Source: Chara braunii (Eukaryota > Streptophyta > Charophyceae > Charales > Characeae). Taken from it: a DNA stretch of 22,212 bases. The stretch lies in assembly GCA_003427395.1 (NCBI GenBank), contig BFEA01000084.1:259359-281570 (forward strand), in the 5' to 3' direction. Position numbers and translations under genes: made by a program. Positions 15,420 to 22,212 of this stretch are shown one piece after another. Below the pieces are notes generated by a model, which was not told the origin of the DNA, did not search any database, and saw only the letters and a program-made list of their open reading frames with translations. How positions within the stretch are numbered: the stretch's first letter is position 1; each line of letters opens with the position of its first letter.

Positions 15420-15818
15420 TAACCGCAATTACGTCTGGAAAGGTTTGGAAAAGTCCCCAGTGTGAAGGCATAGTCACACCGGGACTTCACTGAGCTACCA
15501 CATGACCGGTTTTCTGACACGGCCAGGATGCACCTGACCGGGATTGCGTTCGCAGAGAACTGGAAAAAGTCCTCGTGTGAGCATGCCCTGAGTGTGTCCT
15601 CGGACAAAAAGGAAACGGAAGTCGTCGTGCTGAAGAAGTCCGACGGCGCCGCGGACGCCATGCTTCCGCTTTGCCCGATCCGCATGGGAGACCGTCCGGG
15701 CTGCCCGCTGCTATCAGCGCATACTCGCACCAATTGCAGCCTGACCTGGATGAATTGCGACCGCAATCACGTCGAGAGCTGAGTTGGAAAAATCCAATTG
15801 TGTGTGTACGCCCTCATG
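15420..15818 (+). repeat. Three degenerate MITE-end-like repeats
   Basis: Units at about 15420-15477, 15536-15596 and 15759-15818 share GACCG-GATTGCG-like starts, TGGAAAAAGTCC-like middles and GTGTGAGCATGCCC-like ends. The middle unit ends GTGTGAGCATGCCC, very close to the right terminus of the 403-990 MITE (GTGTGAGCGTGCCC). An opposite-orientation partner (GGCATAGTCACACCGGGACT) begins near 15466. This looks like nested or decayed elements of a related family. Confidence 0.5.
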
Positions 15819-15891
15819 CGCTCGTCGCTGGAGCCCAGCAGAAAGACCCTACCCCCATCGCCACGTTACTCTTTTTTTTTTTTTTTTTTTT

Positions 15892-16315
15892 CTTTGAAAA
15901 TGTCTTCATTATTATTGCAGACCCGATGCTGAAACTGATATGAGTTCAAGTGCCAGACCAACCTGGCGGACAATTGGCTACCTAACCAGACCAAACTGGC
16001 AGACAATCAACACACTCCTCGACAGGCTCCGGACGACCACTCCAGTCACCACGGCCTACTGTAACAGACTCTATTGCGAGTCCCTAGCCTAAATGCAGGT
16101 TCAGGATTATGCCCGGGCCACCGAGTGTCCAGGTGTGCTCCGTCTTGGCTCCTGTGTCTCCCTCTGTTGGCCTATCCGATTGGCCCAACTGATGTCTCTT
16201 TGTCCGCTACTCCATTCTCTCAAACAAATTCCTGTTGAAGTGTCTACGGTAGACGCTATGAGGCCCTCTGTGGACAAACCCTTCCTGCACACTCCCACAT
16301 ATAGCTAGTCTTCGT
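15892..16315 (-). other. LINE-B 3' UTR
   Basis: Non-coding between the ORF2 TAA at 16316-16318 and the poly(A) tail. The last bases before the tail are GAAGACATTTTCAAAG on the minus strand; LINE-A ends similarly in ...GATTTTC before its A run. Confidence 0.6.
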
Positions 16316-17428
16316 TTACTCAGACCTCAACCAACTGGACAGTACCAGTTTCCCGGTGGCTGCGGAAATCGCCACCAGGCGGTTCTTCTTCCCCCACGAA
16401 CGCAGAAACCATAATCTTGCCTTGTACCGGTCCGGTTCTGCTCTGGCCAGGACTTTCCTTCGCCAGTCCACGATGATCATCTGTCTGATTGTGCCCATCT
16501 GTGTGATTGTGCCCATCTGTGTGATTGTGCCCTTCATACCGCTTTTCAAGGCTGCGCCTGAAAGATATCTCTTTTGGAAGAGGACTGAGTTGCGCTCCTT
16601 CCAAATCCACCAGATCACCGCTGTGCGGATGGCCACTGCCACATACCCCCAGCCTTTACCATATGCCAGCGAGGGGGGTAGTTGTCCCGTCACTGCCCAC
16701 TCTAAGTCCCACTTTACTTCTTCTGGACCGCCAATCTCTTTCCAGTGGTAGGCCCACCACTTCCACAAACGTAACGACAGTGGGCATGAACCCCATAAGT
16801 GCAGGGAGTCCTCTGATTGTCGGTGACATCTCACGCACTGAACCTCCACCTCCATTCCTCTTTTAAACAGAGCAACAGCATCCATCGGGGCGGAGTGTAT
16901 GATGAGCCAGGAGATTGAGGCACACCGCTTGCTTGGCATCCTCCTACTGACCTTCCACATGTCCTTGTAGTATTCCACTGTGAACGCCATTCCTGTACTT
17001 GATTGGGGAAGCGCTTCCTGTATTTTGGCCGTAGAGCTCCCTTTTGACCTCTGCAGTGCCATTCCAAGCTTTGAGGAATATATGTGTAATTCCGGTGCTC
17101 CTCTGCAACTGGGCCAATCATACATGCAGATATCTAACCGCATGCTACGGATAGGTGTGCCGTCCATGAGCAATACCGGTTGAGCTGTACCTCTGTTGGA
17201 GAAACAGAGTGTCACTCTGATTTCCTCCAACACACACGGTCCTCCCTCTTCACGTTCCTCCCTAAATATTAGCCTGTTTGTGGTTATACCATTCTTTACT
17301 TGCCTCTCCCAAACCTCCACCCTTCCTGCGCTCACTCTTTTGAGCACTTGCAATTCCCTCCCGGTGCTCAAAAGGGGATGGTACCACCGCCCAGTCGGTT
17401 CTGTACCCCGTAGAATCGGTTTCCAGTC
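16316..17428 (-). pseudogene. LINE-B ORF2 C-terminus with zf-RVT zinc finger
   Basis: Open from 17371 to the TAA at 16316 (351 codons from an internal Met), and in frame back to a TAG at 17429. CVRCHRQSEDSLHLWGSCP (about residues 179-197) gives the Cys-x2-Cys...His...Cys of the zf-RVT domain, followed by an aromatic region (WKWWAYHWKEI) and IWWIWKERNSVLF, typical of plant LINE tails. A six-residue ITQMGT-type repeat near residues 283-300 reflects an 18-bp triplication. It probably contributes to RNA binding of the retrotransposition complex. Confidence 0.82.
16479..16532 (-). repeat. 18-bp unit repeated three times within ORF2
   Basis: ATCTGTGTGATTGTGCCC (plus strand) occurs at 16479, 16497 and 16515; the first copy has one change. 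The period is a multiple of three and keeps the frame. Confidence 0.95.
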
Positions 17429-17818
17429 CTAGGGAATCGCCTGAATCAACTCATCCCGTCTTGCCTGAATGTACCACAGTCTTCCCAGCTTGGCCCGCAG
17501 TGAATCCGCGCTCCGCCATTCCAGGCGCATATCGTCCCAGATGTCCTCGACCTGCAGAACTCCTCTTTCTACCCACGTTCTCCCGAAGTTCCCCTTCCCT
17601 GACATACGAAACATGGTGCCATCCTGTTTCCTGATACGCTGATTCTCGAAGATGGGTTGACGCAGAATCTCATCTCGAGTCTGGGGTTCCCTTACCAGTT
17701 CCGGTGCAATAGCTCTCCAGGCCTGCAGAATGCCCTGCCAAAATTGGGATTTCAGTTGGCGTCGCTGGTATGATTGAATAGTTAGCAGCAGCCAGGTGTC
17801 CTCTCCCCGGGCCAGGTC
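17429..17818 (-). pseudogene. LINE-B ORF2 linker
   Basis: It continues in the ORF2 frame after the TGA at 17819-17821, for example DLARGEDTWLLLTIQSYQRR and later FGRTWVERGVLQVEDIWDDM, to a TAG at 17429-17431. Connector region with no catalytic motif. Confidence 0.65.
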
Positions 17819-19408
17819 TCATTCCTTCCCAAAGATATACTCCGCCAGGGCAATCCAGCTGCGGTCTTCTGTATCCATTACCGCTTTTATCGGCCATTTG
17901 CACAGCAGGGCCGTGTTTTGGCGTTGTGGGTGAAGGAGGGCCAACCCTCCCTCCTCCTTTGTGACTGTAAGTTTATCCCATGCCAGCTTAGCCACATAGC
18001 CCTCCCCTTCCTCTGAGGCTGGCTTCCATATGTATTTGGATGCCGACGCCTTGATATTCTTTACAGCTTTCTTCCCCAGCTTCCTTACTGCCCCTGCATA
18101 CCACAGTTGAGAGAATACTGATGCATTTAAGATCAGTGCTCTGCTAAACAGCGATAGGTCATGAACCGTCTTCCTTTTTTGGATACTGCATTCCACACGC
18201 TCCTGCACCAATTTGTCTTGGGTTTCTGCACGGTTCTGGAGGGACACTTGTACACCAAGAAATCTTTCAGATGCATCCGCTGGGACCTTTTTCATCCCGA
18301 AATCTAGACTCAACTCAAACTGGTCTGGCAAAAAATACACAGACTTTACCCAGTTTACTTGAGCCTCACACAAATCACAATAATCTTCCAGGATCTTCCT
18401 AACCGACGTTAACGAACCTACTGTATTGCTACATACTATGGTCAGGTCGTCCGCCAAATCACTACCTTTGAATTGGATCTGACTCTTAATGCGCAATCCG
18501 ATGATGTAAGGATTGTGTCTCACATTATTGAGCAGCACATCCATCTGCAAAACAAACAGCAGGGGGGCTAAAGGGCATCCCTGCCGAAGCGACCGGGTCA
18601 ATGGAAAGGTTGGGGATATTTGCCCATTTATCATTACCGGCGCTGTTGCTTGAAAGTACAGAGCTTTCACCCATGTGCAAAAATTTGGTCCGATGCCCAT
18701 GTGTCTCAGTGTCATTAGGATGAATGGCCAACTAACTCTATCATACGCTTTCTCTAGATCTAGCAAAAGAACAGCTATGTCCAGTTGCTCATCCGCAATA
18801 ATCTCCATGGATTGGACCACTGTGACAATGTTATCCAGAATTGACCTCCCATTTACTAACGCGCCTTGGTCCGCCCCCACTAAACCCGGGAGGTATTCTA
18901 CAAGTCTGATGGCCAAAGTCTTTGCCAGCAGTTTGTACACAGTGTTCAACAGCGAGATAGGGCGCCAATTCCGGATATTACTTTTGTCCCCTTTTTTTAA
19001 CAGTAAAGCGATGATACCTTTGGTCATGCTGGAAGGGAGGGTTTCCCCAGACAGAACACCGTTGTAAATCTGAATTAGATCCCCGCAAAACATGTCCCAA
19101 AAACACCGAAAAAATTCGATGGGCAAGCCATCTTCCCCTGGCGCCTTCCCTGTTGCCATCCGCCCGGCTGCATGGGTTAATTCTTCTCGCGTAATAGGTT
19201 TCTCTAGTGTGTTCATTCCTTCTGTCGAGATTTTGGCGCTAGTGGCAACCCAGAAAGAAGATGTCTCTTTCAGGTCCTTATCTGCCTCCCCAGAAGGCCT
19301 TCGGGAAGTTAGAATATCCCGAAAGTACGTTACCGCATACTCACACATTCGTGCAGTTTCAGACGTCTTCCGCAAATTCTGGTCAAAGGGGTGGTCAAGT
19401 TCTTTCAT
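17819..19408 (-). pseudogene. LINE-B reverse transcriptase
   Basis: A 529-codon open frame in the middle of ORF2. Motifs: ATGKAPGEDGLPIEFF (85-100), NWRPISLLNTVYKLLAKTLA (147-166), GADQGALVNGRSILDN (178-193), LLLDLEKAYDRVSW (214-227, catalytic Asp), SLRQGCPLAPLLF (273-285), DLADDLTIV (317-325, catalytic Asp pair preceded by Leu), ERFLGVQVS in the thumb. All core RT motifs are intact, so this part could be enzymatically competent if translated. The ATG at 19408 is internal: the same frame continues upstream past a TAG just 5' of it. Confidence 0.9.
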
Positions 19409-20029
19409 GATCCGGTGCTATGGGGTTTTGCGGTTCACCAAGGCAAATGTTTCCTTGGACATTGTATCCAGTTTTTCTATCCCTTTCACTTTGCAGTGCT
19501 CCCGCCATCTTTTCTGTTTGGTCATTTATATGTTCTCCCATTTCAGTAGCCAATGGATACGTTCTTTTGACCAAAAGGCATCAGATACCGGATGTTCCCC
19601 CATCGCTGCTTTAGCTTCTTCTATTTTCTGTCCGCAGATACTTTCTTCTTCATTCCTAGAGTAGGCTTGGATAATGGACAGTACCGCCAAACCTTTAGAT
19701 ATTATGCGCAATCCAGTTGTCACCCACTCCCCCTTAGTGGGGAACAAGTCTTTAGTGCTTTGCCAGACAACATTTTGGTGTTGCACCCACTGTTGTATTC
19801 CGGGTTCCTTCATATTTTTCGTATCGAGTCTGAAGTATCCCCTTTCCTTGTCCACACATGGGCCTGGGGCAAAACGGGCAAGTAGTGGATAGTGGTCTGA
19901 CGTCAGGTCCACCATTACCTTAATAGATAGTAGTGAGTCCCAAGCGGAGGCTCTGACAAATATCATGCCCAACCTTCGATGTCTCCCGTTTGGGATTGAT
20001 GTGGTCTGGCCCCGGCTCGCTGGTACCAT
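19409..20029 (-). pseudogene. LINE-B endonuclease C-terminus and linker to RT
   Basis: In the RT frame. It begins RRLGMIFVRASAWDSLL, then LTSDHYPLLARFAPG, the closing motif of the endonuclease. In the RLD-type motif the Asp is replaced by Gly. After a 100-residue connector come in-frame stops at 19526-19528 (TAA) and just 5' of 19408 (TAG). The frame differs from the upstream endonuclease half by one indel near 20030. Confidence 0.75.
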
Positions 20030-20220
20030 GTGAACCCGTATTCGTCCGGGTTTGTGACTCGGTAAGCATCCACTGGACCCAACCTTTCAATAAGTGACAA
20101 TAAAATTTTTGCGTCTGTGCGAATTGGCCTAACCTGTAATGTATCGATGCCGGGGTTCAGTACCGTATTCCAATCCCCGGCCAAAACCAAGTTATCTACA
20201 TCCGGAATGTGCTCCGTTAG
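19963..20220 (-). pseudogene. LINE-B endonuclease, middle part
   Basis: In frame with the start at 20604 after a TAA at 20221-20223. It contains LTEHIPDVDNLVLAGDWNTV and RVTNPDEYGFTWYQRA, the GDWN and FTW motifs. It loses frame near 20030. Confidence 0.75.
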
Positions 20221-20604
20221 TTATGAGAGAAAGCGTATACGTTCCTTCCGATCCGAGGGAGCATAGATGCTTATTACTGCCCACGATTCTTCAGCGATGA
20301 CCCCTTTCACCCATACCCAACGCCCCCAATTATCAATGCACTCATCTACCCACTCAAAGTCCAAGTCTCTATGAACTAGTATGGCAGTCCCTCCTCTTGT
20401 CCCTTGCGCTGGGGCCCATAACTGAGGGCCGTCCCACCATATGTTCAGTTCAGAGATCCTCTGAGAGTCTAGTTTAGTCTCCTGTAAGCAGACGATTTGA
20501 GCTCTATGTTTGTGAACCCATGTTTTAATTCGGTTGCGTTTGTCTTTCCCGTTTTGGTCCACTAGACCTCTCACGTTCCATGATGCTATTGAGACTTGGT
20601 TCAT
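20221..20604 (-). pseudogene. LINE-B ORF2 start: endonuclease N-terminus
   Basis: The ATG at 20604 is the genuine ORF2 start. It opens MNQVSIASWNVRGL (Asn-10 of the metal site), then IVCLQETKLD (37-46, metal-binding Glu-42), GTRGGTAILVH and VISIYAPSD (110-118), the canonical order for LINE endonucleases. The ATG overlaps the ORF1 stop as ATGA. The frame stops with TAA at 20221-20223, and coding similarity then resumes in the same frame. Confidence 0.85.
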
Positions 20605-21775
20605 GACTGCGGGGTTCGGCCAGAATGTTCATGGATGTGACCGGTCCCGTTGTGCCCCAGGGGGGGTTTCCTTCGTCTCATATTTGTTCCTGATCGGGGG
20701 GTTGCCCACGGGGATGAAAGAAGGTCTCTAAAGAACGGGGATGACAACTTCCTTCCCTTCAATTTCTTATTGCACTCAGACACAAATTCTGCTGGCATGT
20801 CGTCTTCCAGGGAAATTTTTGTCAGATTCGGGTTATCAATATCGTCAAACCATTTGCCTGATGCCGAAACAAATCCTTTCATCTCTAGTACAGGAAATGC
20901 ATCCGAAGGGAGCCTGAGATCCACGTACGGAACGTAGAGGCGATGGCACACTCCAATCGGATATTGACGGACCGCCCTGCTCATTGTGACATTGGGTACC
21001 ACCCTGCATGGATAACGGTTATTTAGCAGCTGTTTGACACAGTTCAAAATTGCTTTGTTGTTTGGGGGGAGTTCCGTTGGAAAGGAGGGCTTCCGGACCT
21101 AGCCATCTCTCGAATCTTGGCACAGCACCAAAGCCCCTTGTGCGTCTGGAACACAGATTACTGGGACAATTCGTTTTGACGACGTTCTGAATTCCCAAGG
21201 GATTGATGTCATTCCTGTCGTATCTTCTAGATCGGGATTTTTTGATTGGGCCTGACCCATCTGCCACAATGATTCTGACACTGGCGGAATGGATGATGTT
21301 GACGACTCACCATCTGAGAACCTTAGTGATCTGGATGATTTCTCTCCAGTCATATCTTCCACTTGAGTACGACGCTGTTTCGTTGGGCATCTAGTGCCTC
21401 GTATCGACGAGCCTGCTATGTGTGTGCTCAAGTTGTTCACCTCCCGCTGTAATGAGCCCTGTTCTGTGGCACTCTGATTAGCTATCTCAGGTTAATCCCA
21501 GCCTTTGGTTGGCTGCTCCTCCACCGGGGTTTCTTTCACAACTTCTTCTGCCAGATCCTCCTGACTTGCCACATGTGCCTTTCCTTTTTCTGCTGCTCGG
21601 TTCTCCCAAGCCGGTATGGGTCCTGAGTAAACTGCTGCGTTGACCCCAGGCGGTGGCGGCTCAGGTTCAATATTGGGTTATTTCGGCCGACGTACTGTGG
21701 CCAAGCACCTGCGGCACCTTGACCCATAGCGGCACCTGGGATTGTGAAATTCCCATTATTCAGGTTCAAATTCAT
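20601..21775 (-). pseudogene. LINE-B ORF1, with frameshifts
   Basis: Pieces on the minus strand: 21775-21536, starting MNLNLNNGNFTIPGAAMGQG, Gly/Asn/Pro-rich, shifting to a frame with PIPAWENRAAEKGKAHVASQ; about 21480-21099, with GSLQREVNNLSTH (possible short coiled coil) and a Ser-rich linker; and 21047-20601, with NNRYPCRVVPN, VCHRLYVPYVDLRLPSDAFP and KWFDDIDNP, ending SGRTPQS-TGA. Two or three frameshifts separate them. ORF1 proteins bind LINE RNA, but I see no zinc knuckle or RRM here, so the function is inferred from position. The last 148-codon piece is the only uninterrupted one. Confidence 0.65.
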
Positions 21776-21867
21776 TCGTGTTTGAAAACCTGGCCAACCG
21801 GCTGTTTGATGGGCCTGTTACGGCATACTAACGTGGGGATACGCCTGGTATGAGTGCTTTGCACTTA
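21776..21867 (-). other. Possible LINE-B 5' UTR remnant
   Basis: A ~90-bp stretch between the ORF1 ATG and the LTR start. If LINE-B is intact at its 5' end its UTR is unusually short; truncation is more likely. Confidence 0.35.
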
Positions 21868-22212
21868 TGTGACACCCGCGGCCCCGGCCGCGGGCATTTC
21901 GGCCGCGGCAGCGGCCTATGAGGCCCAGTCCGCGGCCTGTTTTTTTAATTATTTTTGTTTACCCCTAAAAATACGTAAATATATATCTATATCTATATAT
22001 ATATATCGTCATATATAAACAGTTTGTCACAGCCCCTCGTTTGTTGTCCTCTTCTCTCTCTCTGCCCACGGTTTACCGGGCAGTTCTGTTTGTGACGATA
22101 TATACTACGACTTCGCTAGCTTCCTGCTACGGTTTTTTCCGGTCAGGTCGAGCGGCAGTGGTCGGGGCCGTTACTAGGCGGCCATGCTGTGCCTCTAGTG
22201 CCAGCGGCGTGT
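21868..22212 (+). mobile_element. Second LTR of the gag-element family, runs off the window
   Basis: It starts TGTGACACCC, then GC-rich GCGGCC sequence and GTCCGCGGCCTGTTTTTTT, as in the LTR at 5734. A TA-rich segment and a CCCACGGTTTACCGGGCAGT segment (also at about 13805) follow. About 345 bp are visible with no end, so it could be a solo LTR or the 5' LTR of a copy that continues to the right. Confidence 0.7.
21875..21894. repeat. Palindrome at the start of the second LTR
   Basis: CCCGCGGCCCCGGCCGCGGG has 9-bp complementary arms around a CC centre. It occupies the same place as the palindrome at 5741-5760. Confidence 0.9.

Larger units (their letters stand above)
15872..21775 (-). mobile_element. 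LINE-B: near full-length non-LTR retrotransposon
   Basis: Minus strand. ORF1 runs from 21775 to 20601 and ORF2 from 20604 to 16316, followed by a ~420-bp 3' UTR and a 20-A tail (T run 15872-15891). Upstream of ORF1 only about 90 bp separate it from an LTR start at 21868. ORF2 keeps one frame from about 20029 to its end, interrupted only by single stops, plus one frameshift in the endonuclease. Length about 5.9 kb, close to a complete plant LINE. Target duplication not found. Confidence 0.88.

Noticed and set aside
16316-20604. Nuclear code with TAA/TAG read as Gln
   Set aside because: Several in-frame TAA/TAG codons in the LINEs sit where Gln would be plausible, as in some ulvophyte algae. 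But eL32 stops with TAA exactly at its family C-terminus, and both LINE ORF2 frames end in TAA at the expected place. Ordinary decay explains the rest.
15861-21840. Target duplication for LINE-B (TAACGTGG near both ends)
   Set aside because: The two matches are inverted relative to each other, not direct; ACGT is self-complementary, so chance is likely.

Overview
The window looks like nuclear DNA from a plant-lineage eukaryote, possibly a streptophyte alga or an early-diverging land plant. The evidence is: LINE retrotransposons whose ORF2 ends in a plant-type zf-RVT zinc finger; an LTR element with an initiator-Met-tRNA primer site and a gag domain; short inverted-repeat elements with PIF/Harbinger-style TTA/TAA target duplications; tRNA-headed retroposons; many poly(A)/poly(T) and (CA)n tracts; and one eukaryotic ribosomal protein gene (eL32). 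I see no prokaryotic operon, CRISPR array, rRNA gene or convincing functional tRNA gene. The species assignment is inference only.

Layout. At 1-1940 there is simple sequence and a cluster of small inverted-repeat elements, including 403-990 (TTA duplications) and 1578-1742 (TAA duplications). At 1940-2980 lies the 5' part of a plus-strand LINE, in which an ORF1 start region is joined to an endonuclease fragment. At 3188-3670 there is an unrecognised open frame. At 3890-4690 there is a foldback element with internal ~140-bp tandem repeats. At 4812-5960 there is a small LTR element that carries a primer-binding site and a gag frame but no pol. At 6120-6500 lie microsatellites around a single N, flanked by an exact 95-bp duplication.

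At 6577-10870 there is a minus-strand LINE (LINE-A), 5'-truncated, with one long ORF2 frame broken by stops. At 10895-11118 there are three poly(T) tracts. At 11573-11974 on the minus strand there is an intact 133-residue eL32 coding sequence, the only gene here that looks functional. At 12134-12636 there is a tRNA-headed SINE-like element, and at 12963-13079 a small inverted-repeat element. An LTR relic lies at about 13725-13850 and a 92-bp tandem duplication at 14004-14188. At 14208-14642 there is a retroposon with clear 14-bp target duplications. At 14695-14930 there is a foldback element, and at 15420-15818 repeated copies of a MITE-like end.

At 15872-21775 there is a near full-length minus-strand LINE (LINE-B) with ORF1 and ORF2 joined by an ATGA overlap. 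At 21868-22212 a second LTR of the gag element's family runs off the window.

Taken together this is a gene-poor, nested-transposon region. The two LINEs belong to different families of one general type and would supply the retroposition machinery that explains the SINE-like copies, and possibly the intronless eL32 copy. No obviously new multi-gene system is present. The least ordinary items are the gag-only LTR element with a palindrome at the start of its LTR, the ATGA-coupled LINE, the retroposon with perfect target duplications, and the foldback elements with internal tandem repeats.
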